Counted from the first letter of the stretch, positions 31,451-44,573 are shown. The stretch is 64,000 nucleotides of DNA from Ilex aquifolium (GCA_951799425.1 OX637405.1:24689371-24753370), one strand, 5' to 3'. Numbers and translations are program-made. The notes: generated by a model not told the origin, from the letters alone.

Positions 31451-33771
31451 ATAGTGCTCGTGTGTGCATCAAATTTCAAGTGTATATAAAAACTAACAAG
31501 AATGAGCAAAATCAATTTGTTGATGCGGACACCCTACTCAGGAAAAAGTGCGGGGAACCGCTCGGGGTTCACCAAAGCCCAATCTACCATTCCAAAGTTA
31601 GTTTACAAATATTTGAGACTTATACATCAACCAATACTATGGTTAGACCCTCATTTTATTCAATAAACCTCTCCATCGGATACACCCACCGATGTCTTGG
31701 ATAACTTCACTAGAACTCCCCACCGCACGATTTGTTTAGGCCTCGAGCTCTCCTAGGTCACACCCAAGAATCTTGATATGCATACTTTCAATATGTTTGT
31801 TCAATACACCAAGCTCTTCTTCTCTAAGGTGTGAGATTGGATATGAATCACAAGATAGTAGCCTTGGGATTTAGGGATCTAGGTTTATTGCTCAAGCTCT
31901 CAAGATATAAGATAGGCTGAAAATGTTCTCAAGGGACTTACCCTAGAATGGGAAGGCATCCTATATAAGAAAGGCATAACATAATCAAAGATATAGAAAT
32001 AACCGGGACAATTTCTAGGCTCGAAATAAAGTTAGTCTAGGGGCCCAAGAAAACACAAATTCAAGAACAACCGCCTTCCCACCCTCCCAGTGGAAGGGCG
32101 AGCAGAGGGCTGTGTTCACTAGAATGAAACTTGGATTCAAATCAGAAAGGCAAAGTAGAGATTGCTCGAGCAGCCTGAGGGTGATCCTCTCTGACACACA
32201 CGTAGTCTTTTTCCTGAAATTTTCCTAAGTCTTTTAGAGACCGCTCTAGCGAAGGCATAGGGCAGTACCTACTAGTTTTTGAAGCCTAAAATCAAGTAAA
32301 AAACTTGTTCTCTTGAACACTAAAGGGCATTGCTCAAGAGGGGTCCGCTAATGACTCAATTTATGTTGTCAAAAAGCATAAAAGGTTTAGAAAAAATTTT
32401 CTTTGAAGAACACCTAAGATCCATACACGAATCAATTACCGATTCCATTTTAACACTAATAATCCTAAGTCTACAGAATTAAACCAAGGGTTCTTAGGTC
32501 TCTAAAGTCATTAAATTTTTCCTAAGAATGGAAGTGCATACGGAAAGTTCAATTGATGTAGTTTGAAGTATGAGCTCTTTCCTTCCATTTGACGTTTTCG
32601 GATGTTTATCGTTGTAGCATCATGGCTATGGAATGACTTCACGAAATTAGCTAATTACAAAACATGATCTAACTATCTTCGCCTTTGGGAATTTCATGAA
32701 AAAATACACAAGTAATAAATTAATATTACAGCTCTCAAACCATTGAACAAAAAGAATTTTAAAAAAATCTTAACACTAATGTATACATCCCTAATCTCTA
32801 AGTACATGAGCTATCTTTCGATGTAGCTTTAAAGATCATAGTCCTGCACATCACCACTAAACTAATACCTTGGGAAAAGTATAATATGTAAGAAAGACAT
32901 AACATAATCACATGTATGAAAATCACCAAGATAAGCATAGAGCATATTAATGTTAACATCATGCAATTGCAAATATGTAACATATATAAGAACTACTTCG
33001 CCCAAAATGCTTGAGACCCTATAGATATATCATGACAATGCATAACAAGTTATCCCCCTTAGTTGATGTTCAAAAGTAAAATAAGAATTGAAAAATAAAC
33101 AAGTGTAAAATAGGTGACATCATGTCAAGTTTGTGTATGTGCTAAGAACAAACTTCTCCTTACTCTAATTACATGCAACTTACCAAAGCTTGTCAAAAGA
33201 AAACTCTCCCTGAATTCTCCCATATGTACATAAAATATTCTCCCCCTTTTTGGCACGAATTGTCAAACCAATGACATATCATAACAAGCATGATACAAAA
33301 TCAAATCATCCCAAAATATTCTTCCCTATTTGTCACAAAGTGTCAATACAAAACACAACATAGAATCATGGTATAACAAGAATGTATAAATTAAACCAAC
33401 TAGCAAGAGTAGACATGTAAGTAAAGAAAATGAAAAACATGACTCTTCACTCAAAGTCTCAATAGATAAAGCATTAAATAACAACTAACTAAGAGTACGC
33501 CACAACAAACAAAAATAGACAAACACGTTCAAAAGTCAATAAAAAGGAAAAGTCAACAAGAAAAACTAGAGTAGTTTGAGTACAAAACATAAATAAATAA
33601 CAATCATAAAAGCTTCCATATGCTTCTATACTAAAGTCTCCTAAACAACTCCTAGGTTGTGTTATCTCCACCATCTAGGTCACCCTCTTTCTGTCCACCA
33701 TCACGTCGGGGTAACTCCATATATGACTCATCGGTGTCTTTTATCAAGGCCTCTCCCTTGATTTGCTTCAC
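31451..33771. other. Non-coding part of unclassified transposon
   Basis: AT-rich DNA with no recognised frame. 32450-32680 is a direct repeat of 35060-35340 (CTAAGAATGGAAGTGCATACG, TGGAATGACTTCAC, AAATTAGCTAATTACAAA...TGATCTAAC), so this and 35 kb may be paired terminal parts of the element that carries the transposon protein pseudogene between them. Confidence 0.5.
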
Positions 33772-34880
33772 CTAGATCAACCGCCTAAGTCTCCCTACTT
33801 TGCAAGCAATCGATACAGATGCAGACTTATGGGACTCCTCAAGGTTCACGATCCTACCATCTAATGCATCTAACCTCTGTGAATTGAGGTGGTGATGTTC
33901 TATCATGGTACCATCAACCCTCGTAAGCATATCAACTAATGACCCCAACTGGGCTGCAAGGATGTTTGAAACTGACTCAGGTGGTGGTGGTGGTGTGGAA
34001 CTACTAGCCTCTAGGTGAGTCGGGTGGTGCACGAGATCCAGTCTCAACATGTGGACCCTCCATAGCCTCACCTCTCTCTAGCACTACAACAACGTACTTA
34101 ACCTGAGCCTTGTTTTGCATCATCATACTTTTGTGCAAGGGCCTCTTGAGTTTCTGTTTCTTATCCCTAAGAAAAATAGCAACACCTTTACCCTTACAGA
34201 TACGAGTAATCAGTGATCCAAAAGGTACACATCTTATACTTTCCTCTCCAAGAAGGCTCGTCGAATGAACCCAAATATCATCATAGGAAAATCTAGATCT
34301 AACCCTGTCTCTAAAGCATGTAACATGTCTGCTCGCTGACCTAGGAAGCATGAAAATCATGGTTTTTGATTCTACGTCGTAGTTGGCTATTAGATTCAAC
34401 ATCCTATAGTCTGGGGTTAAATATTTTTTTAAGGAAACTCAATTTAACCTAGTGTTCATGATGATCTATACCACACAACTCAGTAGCCACAATATGGAGA
34501 GGAGGCAACCGATCAACCGGCACTCCACTAAGGGCATCATTCTCTACCCTAGGTAGGCCAAGAGTCATAGCAATGAGATCTATAGAGAAAGTGAACTCAA
34601 TTCCCCGGAAATAGGTGACAAAGTAGTCTCCATGGGGATCTGGGTCATGTATGTGAGTGTAAAACTCTTTTACTATGCTATCATTCAAAGGCTCAAGGGC
34701 CTCAAACAAACATGTCCTCCTTCGATTGACGAAGTTCATAGGAATTGGTGAAATTACCTCAATGAAGTCTACTCCTCGTTTAACCATCACAGGTATGTGA
34801 GCATACTCTAATTGGTATCGCTCTTCGAAGTTTAGAGTCTGAAATCGAGTGGTCTCATCAAACTCAATGTTGTGGAGGCA
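33772..34880 (-). pseudogene. Putative plant transposon protein, degraded
   Basis: Three minus-strand frames (34880-34449, 34402-34004, 34071-33772) form one decayed protein. The first gives FQTLNFEERYQLEYAH, VEFYTH-like KEFYTHIHDPDPHGDYFVTY, then FRGIEFTFSIDLIAMTLGLP. This is the pattern EFYANL...V.VRGV.V.FSP..IN..LGLP of the plant-only putative plant transposon protein domain found in retroelement-derived proteins. The last part is Pro-rich, with a possible coiled-coil region (ILAAQLGSLVDMLTRVDGTM). Function of the family is not known to me. Frames shift at least twice. Confidence 0.65.
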
Positions 34881-35059
34881 TGATCACACAAACTTATAGG
34901 TTCAAGAATGAGAATTAATGCCAGAAACTCGCTAGAAAATGTTTAGGATCTCTTAGGAGTGAGGCTTTAGGATTTTGGGAGGCTTGGGATGCATGTGGGA
35001 GTGTTTGGAAGGTAAAATTACCTAAGAGTTATAATCGGATTGCTTCCAATTCTATTTTC

Positions 35060-35340
35060 ATCCTAATCATCTTACGTTAAAATAACTAAGGGTTTATTTT
35101 AGGTATCTAGATCATTACCTTTGTCCTAAGCATGAAGGTGCATACGAAAGTTGAATATTGTAGCTATGAAGGTGCATACGAAGGTGCATACGAAGGTGCG
35201 TACGAATTTTTACGCTTGATCTCCTCCCTTCAATGATGTTTTCGAACATTGAAATTGGTAGCATTATGATCATGGAATAGGCTGAGATTTTACAATGGAC
35301 TCCACAAAATTAGTCAATTACAAATATGATCTAACACATG
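35060..35340 (+). repeat. Direct repeat B2 with GAAGGTGCATAC tandem copies
   Basis: Counterpart of 32450-32680. It contains an expanded short tandem repeat, four copies of GAAGGTGCATAC (or GAAGGTGCGTAC), at about 35144-35201, where the other copy has one. Confidence 0.75.
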
Positions 35341-35715
35341 AAGAATGGATTTGGATTGATGTGCAGAATGGATTGTACTCTGATGACAATCCATTTAGTG
35401 TGTAAATGAGCATATCTTTATCTTTGATTATCACCGAAGTTGTAGCAAGGTTGTCACAAATTTCGTTAACGTTTTGCAAATAAACATGAACTGAATCAGA
35501 TCATTTCTTGATTGCTTGCAAGCTAGACTTCAACTATCAGATGTTTGATTTGAGAGATGAGAATCTCCATTCCAGAGCATTCCAAATTTCATATCCAAAG
35601 TTGTATCCAACAACATATAAGAGTGCTTATGGAGAAAGAGTTACATTGATCAGAGTTACAAGAATCTGATCTTATGTGTGCCATTGTTGATATATAGGAT
35701 TAATCTCTGATGTTT
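35330..35715 (-). pseudogene. Copia gag fragment
   Basis: On the minus strand: WNALEWRFSSLKSNI, LKSSLQAIKK, SDSVHVYLQNVNEICDNLAT then IIKDKDMLIYTLNGLSSEYN and IQIHSS. This is the UBN2/gag capsid pattern of Copia elements (W..L...F.S..R.....L...L..I.K...S...Y...I..I.D.L......V.D.DL...IL.GL...Y). Stops occur. It may be the 5' portion of the same Copia copy whose RT/RNase H lies at 30.3-31.1 kb, both on minus. Confidence 0.75.
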
Positions 35716-35739
35716 TAGCACCTCTGTTGTTTCGGGAAG

Positions 35740-36090
35740 GAGAACCCGATGTGGATCTTCCCTCACAATTATACAGGTGGATACCAAGACATTATTCCTA
35801 GAAGGGGTGAATAAGTTTTTTCAATTTTAGCCCAAATTGATTACCAATTAAAACCTATGTCTACAATAATTGCCTCTTCTCATAAAATATTAAGAAAAGA
35901 ATGTCAGAACCCCTTTAGTCACCACAACCACCTTTAATCATAACGTTTGATTTTCATTAATATTTAATTAATTCACTCAAAATAAATCTCACGACAATCC
36001 CAAATCCCCAAACCAAATTGCACAACCATATATAAATGAATAGTTAATCAATCAAATCCACAAACACACAGTGCACGTATCTGCTAACAA
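35740..36090 (+). repeat. Direct repeat A2
   Basis: Diverged copy of 31130-31450. It lies between the Copia gag remnant and the Athila 5' LTR. Confidence 0.65.
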
Positions 36091-36103
36091 ATGCAAGTAT
36101 ATA

Positions 36104-37664
36104 TGTGATTAACCCTAAAAAGTAGCGTTTTTACATTTATTTTGAGGGTTAATTGTGCCAATTTAATAATTAAAGGGGTGATATTAAAAGATATTGTTAC
36201 TAATTGGAGGAATTGTAATATTTTGGAAATATAGGGGCTAAGTGAAGTTATGGAAAGTTGAAGGGCCAAAGGGAAAAAAGAAGAAAGTTTCAAACCTGCC
36301 AGGGTCCAGACGTTAAGGAGCATCTGGAGGGTGAACCAAGTGGCTGGCACAAGTCCCAATGAGCAATTGCCTAAAGAACTAGAGAAAGGCCACCATCCAG
36401 ATAGTGTGCTAGTGTCCAAACGGTACTTAAATTGCCTCAAATGACAATTCTTCCTCATTGGTCAGCTTGGTGACTGTTGCGCTCTAATTGGTCAATTCTG
36501 CCACCGAATCATCCCTACTTACCTATAAATACCCCTTCCCACCAGATTTACAAATTTTCTCTCCATTCTTTGATTTTAGTTTTCATTTTCTAGTTTAAGG
36601 CTTTCCAAGTTTAGAGTCTCTTCTACATTTCTTGAAGACCTTTTCTTACCTCACTTTTCTTAGTCTTTCCCTGGCAAAGGAAGTGAAGTTGTGTTTCAAT
36701 CTAACCTCGGAAAAAAGTTAGGAATTTTGTTTTAATTTTATTGTGTTGTATTGTAAGACCAATCTTACTTGGAGGAATGAAGATCACTCATTTTTCTACG
36801 TTGTCTATGACTATGAAGAGTGGGTAGTTTTTCATTAGCTCTTTAGTAAGGGGTAAGGACTTGCGTAACATTGCTTGAGTTATAATAATTTCATTTTTCA
36901 GTTATGCTTTATTGTTATATACCTCCCTTAATTGATGGATGGTACTTTCCTTTAATGTTTTACACTTTGTATTCCTAATATGTAACCTGGGTTATGCTCA
37001 TGGTTCATGTAAATACCGAGCTATGATTTACTATTATTTCCATACCGTCTTTATTGTTTTGTGTACTTCATGCATGCCTTGATGAATTACTAAGCTGGGT
37101 TGTATGTAAAAGTTGGGAGATTGAGTATCAACGGGTTAAGTCTCGACATATCCAATGTTTTTGATACAATGCATAATCTGGAGCTATGTTTTTCATTAAT
37201 GCATAGACCTTCCAATAAAGTTATCACTGTAAACCTTTGAATGGTTGTATCTTCGGATTTACTAGGGGACAATGTTTGTGGTATGGTGCAAATACCTTCT
37301 GGTTTATCTAACAGTCGTTGTGATATGGTTTTATATTAAATATCTTCCGATTAACTTACCATTAATGTGGGGGTTAATTGTAGTATGGTAGCAATATCAT
37401 AGTCTCAAGCAATGAAATGCATGTCCCAATCCCTGAACTAAAAAGTGTTTTTTCCATTTGTTGAAAACTTGTGTTTTTAAACAAGTTATTTTCAAATCAC
37501 TAAGCTCACTCCACAATCCACTGTTTAATAATCTTTTTATAAGTTTCATTTACTCTTTTTTGTTTCAAGTTTCCAACATATAACTCCCCGTGGAATTAAC
37601 CTCGGACTTCACCGAGAATATTATAACTTGACCACTTATACTTGGGTGTGTACAATTAAGATCA
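36104..37664 (+). mobile_element. Athila-type 5' LTR
   Basis: Starts TGTGATTAACCCTAAAAAGT at 36104; the same start (TGTGACTAACCTTAAAAAGT) opens the inverted LTR at 54490. U3 has GTCCAGACG/ATCTGGAGG motifs near 36304-36330. A promoter-like TATAAATACC is at 36531. It ends TACAATTAAGATCA at 37664, before a PBS. About 1.56 kb, a usual size for Athila LTRs. No plus-strand 3' LTR partner was found in the window. Confidence 0.7.
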
Positions 37665-37674
37665 ACTTAAGTTT

Positions 37675-37697
37675 TTTGTGTCGTTGTCGGGGAGTTA
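37675..37697 (+). promoter_or_regulatory. Athila primer-binding site
   Basis: TTTTGTGTCGTTGTCGGGGAG closely follows the LTR end and is a decayed form of the TTTTGGCGCCGTTGCCGGGGA PBS found in Athila/Tat elements. Confidence 0.75.
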
Positions 37698-37764
37698 CGG
37701 TAGTTTGAAAAAGAACAAGGAAGTTGCCTAGATTCTGTTATATTTATATACTATTTATTTCATT

Positions 37765-38179
37765 TTGTTGTTTATGTCTATCAAGTCATCAAAAGGGTCT
37801 GTAAATCAGTCTAGTTCATCATCATCTTTATCACAAGCATTATCAGACTCTTTTGAATTAAGTATGGATAATAATAATCAAAGAAATCAAGAGGTGGTTC
37901 AAAATGCGAGACTTTTGAGAGAATATTTACATCCTACACGCACTAGTGTCTCCTCATGTTTTATTTTTCCCACAAATGCTCTAAATTTTAACATCGAACT
38001 AGGAACAATACAACTTTTACCACAGTTTCATTGTCTTGAGTCTGAAAATCCATATTTACATATGAAATATTTTGACGAAGTATATAGTGCTTTGCAAGAT
38101 AATTATGAAACGGTCCGGTTGAAACTTTTTCCTTTTTCTTTGAAGGATAAAACTAAACAGTAACTAAATTGTTTAAAAA
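37765..38179 (+). pseudogene. Athila gag, first part
   Basis: An open frame from ATG 37765 to a stop at 38161-38163. After a Ser/Gln/Asn-rich N-terminus it has the gag capsid motif NFNIELGTIQLLPQFHCLES, ENPYLHMKYFDEVY, and VRLKLFPFSLKDKTKQ. The normal protein would go on with an ALNSL-like segment; the frame has one stop and is then interrupted at 38184 by the Tekay element. It continues at 47063. Confidence 0.85.
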
Positions 38180-38184
38180 CTCAG
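38180..38184 (+). repeat. TSD CTCAG, left copy
   Basis: Five-base direct repeat matched by 47063-47067, marking the Tekay integration into Athila gag. Confidence 0.95.
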
Positions 38185-40839
38185 TGTGACACCCCAAAAT
38201 TCGGGGGTCCGTTGATTACCCATCAACCCGCGGAATACCCGTTTATATCGAGTAACTCGATATCGTGCCATTATGCCCTTCTTATCGGGGTCCGTAATTG
38301 AACAAAATTATCGGCAAAGTCTCCTTTGTACGGGAAGCCCTACCCAAAACACAACCTGTGCATATATCTTCACATGACTCATCCGAGACCCAATATAACA
38401 CATTGACCACACCGGGTCCATTTATAAGTAAACATTGGCCACACCGGGTCCAATTATCCATACTTATATCAAAATATGCAAGGTTATTTTAACAATAGTC
38501 CATACAAGTTTTATTACAATTATTTGCAAAAGATTACATGCCCAAAACATATTTTTCACCAGTGTTTTACATTAACACAAAATAAAGCCACATTCGGCTT
38601 TCTTCAAACATGAGGGTCCAAATTGGAGCCATCCGCCGGTGTATTTCCCCCACCTGAAATGTTTTCCCGTATAGGGTGAGCCAACGCCCAGTAGAGTATA
38701 TCCTACAGAGGCTACTCCCCACCTAAGTGCACATGCAATGTTTACATACAACATTTATTCTCATCAACATTCCAAATAAGAATATGCCACTCTATATTGG
38801 AATTTACCATGCCATGCTATGAAATAAGATGTGACTCACTCATGCAACTTTAACCCGAGTCCTCACCGACTTCCACAACACAATGCAATGCCAATATGTA
38901 ATGAATCCGTCAATTGATGAAAAATCCACCCAATGATCGTTTGAAATAAAAGTTGTTTTATTATAAAACCAAATCATTGATGGGTGTTACTCATTGAATG
39001 AGTACTTTATAAATCAAAATCTTGTGTCTTGTTGGGCAACGGATTTTGGTATCTCAACCACCGGTTCCGTAAATACCAGCACTTTTCTAGAATTTCACCG
39101 TCGGGAAGTGCCTAAACCATGTGACCGAGTTTTGCACCCGAGGGAGAGTCTAGCCCCACTTGCTATACCCGGCACAAGTTTTTCCATGCATGCAACCGTG
39201 CGACTCAGTCGGATATTCAATCTAACTTTCCCGAGCCCATCCTTCAACCACCAAGAATGATGTTTGAATGAACCATGCCCAAACACACACACACACCCAC
39301 ACTCATGCCTTAGCCCATGAAATAGATGCCTCCGTGCAAATGCAATGTAATGTGTCATTGCATGTCAATGTCATATCCCATATGTAAGGAATGCTATATG
39401 GATCAATTTAACCACACATTTCAGCATGTATCATGGACAATTATATCGTATGCATATAATCTCCAAAAATTCATCATAATGTCAATATGAACAATTTCAA
39501 CATATCACATGATCAATTATATAAAAAGCATATAATTTCTATATTCATCATAATGCTAACATATCATTAAGCATATATTTACATTATAACCAACAACAAA
39601 TCCCAAGCATGTTAGCAAATAATCTATGCCAATAACACACTTAATTCACAAGGCACAATATAAACACATAGTATGCCCACATAATACCAATATCCAAGAA
39701 ATTACACATATAACTTCCACATATCAATTTCAAGCTAGAATTTGGTTTTAGACCAATTTCATACCCATTTCCACAATTCAACAACCATATGCAAGTTTTC
39801 ATTCAATACAATATCCAAGCATGCTATACATAGTCCATGCAAAACATACTTAATTTTCGCCTAGGCCTTTAATCAAACACCTTCAAGGCACCAAATCATG
39901 TAATCACATAAAATGCTCAAATTTGTCACATAACTCAAAAAAAATCTGAATACATGATTTCCACCTACCCAATTATCAAGACATCCAAGAAATCACAAAT
40001 TAACTATTTCTATTTACCGATTCACACTAGAATTGAACCTACCCATTTCTTTTAAACCAACTATAATAGGCAAGTGATAAATATATATAACACATACATC
40101 TAACCATTCCTATGGACATTTAAGTTAGAAATAAACCCAAGTAGGAGAAACCCTACCTCAATAGGAGTGTAGAAAACTCTTATAACACCAAAACAACTCA
40201 AGAACTCTTGATTTCTCAAATCTTCACTTTTGAATCTTCGGTGAATCTCTTGTTTTTGGTACGTACGCATAGCCCTCGTCGAGGAGATGAACTTTGCCTC
40301 TTGAATCGACGGATTCCGACCGACGAAACTCCCGGAATCGGAGCGGGAAGGTTGAAGAATTTTTTTTGTTCTCCTCTTTGCTTGGCGGGTGCTTACAGTT
40401 AAGGAGAGGATATTTTCTTCTCCAAAAAGCTGATTTTTGAGGATATTTATGGGCAAAAATGTGCGGTCCACATCGCACCGCATATTTTCGACTTCCGGGT
40501 CTGTTTTTCGTCCTGAAACGATTCATTATACCTCGGATTAAATTCAAATTAATTTTATTTGAACTTAAACTTAATTTTAAGGAAATTTTATAAAAAATAT
40601 TTTTGGGGACCTTTAAAATGTCATTCGCCACGCAGTCGCCTCGAACGACGTGCAAAAATCCGACTATCTCGGAATTCGACGAAATTTGACAGGGTGACTA
40701 GATTTCGCGATACGAATCCAATGGCGAACTCCGTTTTCTCATCCGAGATCTAGAGTATGAATATTTAAAATAAGCATTAGGCTGGCAAATGACCATTTTG
40801 CCCTTATTCACAAAAATTCAAATTTACCCGGGTTTCACA
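38185..40839 (-). repeat. 3' LTR of Tekay element (2655 bp)
   Basis: On plus TGTGACACCCCAAAATTCGG to TTTACCCGGGTTTCACA. The transcribed strand is minus; a TATA-like CATAAATATCC (minus) is near 40454-40444. Open frames seen here repeat exactly in the other LTR and are not genes. Confidence 0.93.
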
Positions 40840-40856
40840 TTCTTCCCCCCTTAAAA
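40840..40856 (-). promoter_or_regulatory. Polypurine tract of Tekay element
   Basis: On minus AAGGGGGGAAGAA sits directly before the 3' LTR start TGTGAAACCCGGG. It would prime plus-strand DNA synthesis. Slightly upstream GGGGACGAAATTC is the usual preceding sequence in this lineage. Confidence 0.88.
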
Positions 40857-40924
40857 GAATTTCGTCCCCGAAATTCACACACACACATACATGCAAGTCC
40901 ATGCGCTACAGTCATGTAATAGTA

Positions 40925-43900
40925 AATGACTATAAAAATGTACCTCTATCCTCGAACAAGAAAGGATAATTGGCACGTACGGTGTCCTCGCGCTCCCATG
41001 TCGCCTCTTACACTCTTCGGTGCTGCCACAACACCTTCACTAGCCGCACGGTCTTGCTTCGTAAAACCTGTTCTCGGCTATCCATGATGCGCACCAGTCC
41101 CTCCTCGAAGGTCTCATCCGCATCAATAGTCAACTCACACCCCAATCCACCACATGTGTCGGATCTGGAGTATACTTCTGGAGCATAGAGACATGGAATA
41201 CCGCATGAACACCTGATAGGTTTGGCAGTAACGCCAACCGGTAAGCAACTGTACCTACCCTCTCGAATACCTCGAAGAGCCCGATATACTTCGACGACAG
41301 CTTTCCCCGCTTGCCGAACCTGACCACTCCTCTCTTAGGCATCATTTTCAAGAAGACATGATCTCCCACCTCAAACTCTATAGGTTGCCGCCGTCTATCG
41401 GCGTAGCTCTTCTGTCGACTCTGAGCCGTGAGAAGATGCTTCCGTATCATGCTCACCTTCTCTGATGTATCCCTAACCAAATCCGGAACCGTAGAGGGTC
41501 TCTCTCCTACTTCCGTTCGACAAACCGGAGATCGACAAGGCCTCACATATAATGCCTCATAGGGTGCCATCTGTATGCTCGCATGATAACTATTGTTATA
41601 GGAGAACTCCATCAAGGGTAATTGATCTTCCCAGCTACCCTTGAGATCTAGGACACATGCCCGTAGCATGTCCTCTAATGTCTGAATGGTCCTCTCAGAC
41701 TGACCGTCCGTCTGGGGATGAAAAGCAGTGCTCATCATCAGCTGTGTCCGCATGGCTCGTTGGAAACTCTCCCAAAAATGAGCCGTAAACTTGGGATCCC
41801 GATCCGATACTATAGATACGGGTACCCCATGCAACCGGACAATCTCCCGTATATATAACTTACAGAATTCCTCCAGTGTGAAGGTCATCCGCACCGCCAA
41901 AAAGTGTGCCTACTTAGTAAGCCGGTCTACTACCACTCATACCGCATCATGTCCCCGTGATGTCCGTGGCAAGTGGGTCACAAAATCCATCGCGACATGT
42001 TCCCACTTCCACTCAGCTACCTCCAATGGCTGGAGTAACCCTGCTGGTCTCTGGTGTTCAGCCTTCACTTGTTGACACGTGAGACATCTACTAACAAAAT
42101 CGCCAACCTGCCGCTTCATCCCATTCCAATGATACTGGCGACGAAGATCATGATACATCTTCGTGCCCCCTGGATGAATAGCAAAACGGGAGCAATGAAA
42201 CTCCCTAAGGATCTCCTCTCTCAAATCCGCCAACTGAGGAACCACAACCCTTCCTCGATACCAAAGACTGTCATCCGAGTGAATGGCCCAACCCTCGTCA
42301 CCTGTACCTGCCTGTACACGGTCCCCGAATAGACAATAGCTTCGTGTCCTGACTCTGGGACTCAATCACCCTGCTCAGTAGAGAAGGCGTAGCTACCAAA
42401 CTCCCCAAAGTACCCTGAGCCTGACCCATATAGCGTAGCCCGAACTGTCCCACAGTCTCGAGCATCCGCCACTCCCGGGAAGCCACACTAGCCAAGACTC
42501 CCCATGACTTCCGGCTAAGTGTATCAGCCACCACATTTGCCTTACCGGGGTGGTAATGCAAAGTGAAGTCATAATCTTCCAGGTACTCCATCCACCTGCG
42601 TTGCCTCATGTTGAGGTCCCGCTGTGTAAAGATGTACTTCAGACTTTTGTGGTCTGAAAACACCTCGAACTACTCACCATATAGATAGTGGCGTCAAGCC
42701 TTCAAGGCAAAGACAATGACCGCCAACTCCATGTCATGTGTGGGGTAATTTTGCTCGTGGTTCTTTAACTGCCGAGAACCATAAGCCACCACCCTCCCGG
42801 ACTGCATCAAGACACATCCTAGTCCGTCCTTCGAGGCATCACAATACACTGTATACCTATGTCCCCTTTCCGGGACTATCAAGATAAGGGCTGAAGTAAG
42901 CCTCATCTTTAACTCCTAGAATGCCTTCTCGCAAGAATCATTCCACTCGAACTTGACCTCTTTTCGAGTCAACCTGGTCATAGGAACAGCTAGTCGGGAG
43001 AAGTCCTCAATAAACCGCCGGTAATACCCTGCCAATCCCAAGAAACTGCGTATCTCGAAGACTGACTTCGGCCTCTCCCAATTCATGACTGCCTCAACCT
43101 TCTCCGGGTCTACGGATATACCTGAAGCTGACACCACATGTCCCAAAAACTTCACCTCAGTCAGTCAAAATTCACACTTGCTGAACTTGGCGTACAACTG
43201 ATGGTCTCTCAAGGTCTGAAGAACAATCCTCAAGTGACCCTCATGCTCCTCCTCAGACTTGGAGTAGATCAAGATGTCGTCAACAAAGACTACAACAAAT
43301 TGATCAAGGTAGGATTGAAACACCCTATGCATGAGATCCATGAATGTCGCCGAAGCATTTGTCAATTCGGAAGGCATGACTGTGAACTCGAAATGTCCAT
43401 ACCGCGTCCGAAATGCCGTCTTAGGGATATCTGCCTCCCTAACCCTCAACTGATGGTAACCGGTGCGAAGATCTATCTAGGAGTAGACCCGCACCCCTTG
43501 CAGCTGATCAAACAAATCATCAATCCTCGGCAAATGGTACCTATTCTTAATAGTAACCCTATTCAACTGCCGGTAGTCTATGCATAGCCGAAGGGTCTTG
43601 TCCTTCTTCTTGGCAAACTACACCGGAGCACCCCAAGGTGAGGTGCTCGGCCTAATAAAGCCCCTATCCAACAATTCCTGCAATTGGACCTTGAGTTCTT
43701 GCAACTCAACAGGCGCCATCCTATGTGGAGTCATAGAAATGGGCGATGTACCTGGGTGCAACTCAATAGTGAAGTCTACATCCCTATGTCGAGGTAATCC
43801 CGGTAATTCATCCGGAAAAACATCCTCATACTTACAAACCACACGAGGTAGACCCAACTCCTGTCTCGTCTCATTCTCCAGGGTAAGGCTTGCTAGCCAA

Positions 43901-44262
43901 CCCATCAACTGCCCGTGCCATCTAGAGTTGTACACGGCTTGGGATAAAGCATCGTGCTTATCCCCTTGAAACATGAAACAAACACCTTTCGGTGTGTGGG
44001 CAGTGACCCTCTTCCGATCACAATTAATGACGACTCAGTGTGCCGCCAACCAATCCATCCCAAGAATGACATCAAACTCCGACATGTCCATGACCCTAAG
44101 GTCCACGGTGAGTAGAATCTCCGAGATCTCTAACTCACAAACCCAACATATTTGATCAATACATACCCTAGCACCTAGGGGAGAACTCACATGCAATGGC
44201 TCTTCCAAGGTTCCAACCTCTAAGCCCAAATCCCTCACACAAGTCAAATAATAATAGAGCAC
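40925..44262 (-). pseudogene. Tekay pol: PR, RT, RNase H, integrase, chromodomain
   Basis: One frame from 44262 to about 42300, then a frameshift, then a second frame to 41130, then another shift into the chromodomain. PR distal part: [67 protein letters not shown], catalytic [11 protein letters not shown] (about 43290-43260), [12 protein letters not shown]. RNase [15 protein letters not shown] to [15 protein letters not shown]. Integrase zinc finger with H-x-H side and CLTC (42160-42050), core MDFVTHLP, SDRDPKF and HPQTDGQSERTIQTLE. GPY-like KYIGLFEVFERVGTVAYRL, then chromodomain VKVLWQH...EATWERED (about 41000-40950). At least eight in-frame stops occur, several of them TGG-to-TGA or CGA-to-TGA type. 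Confidence 0.92.
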
Positions 44263-44573
44263 TAACTTAGTATCCCAAAGTAGGGATCAAAGTTGACCAT
44301 TTGAGACTTATCCCATTGTCTCACTAGTAGAGCGTGTGTGTCCAACTAGTAGACATTTACACCCTGAACCATTCTGTTCACTTGTTTTCTGACCCCCAAG
44401 GTTATGTTTTCTAACCCTAATGTCCCTTTTTCCATATACATCTTACCATGTATATAATTCACTCAACAAGTAGCACATAGCATGTAGCAAGTAGAGCACA
44501 TAACATGAAATGTACAATGAATGCAATGGTCTAGACCCATGCCCCTCAAGCCCTAGGTAAATCGTATATCTAG
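44263..44573 (-). other. Leader remnant between PBS and protease
   Basis: Only about 310 bp of non-coding sequence remain where related elements carry leader plus a gag gene of over 1 kb. No capsid or zinc-knuckle motif is present in any frame, marking the internal deletion. Confidence 0.75.

Noticed and set aside
38994..39260. 88-codon open frame, repeated at 45399-45665
   Set aside because: Both copies lie at the same place in the two LTRs of one element; no domain, and LTRs are not expected to encode it.
40224..40655. 143-codon minus-strand frame, repeated at 46426-46878
   Set aside because: LTR sequence; the two copies differ by frameshift, so no protein is kept.
43138..43587. 149-codon plus-strand frame opposite Tekay pol
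   Set aside because: It is the complement of conserved RT coding sequence; no domain of its own.
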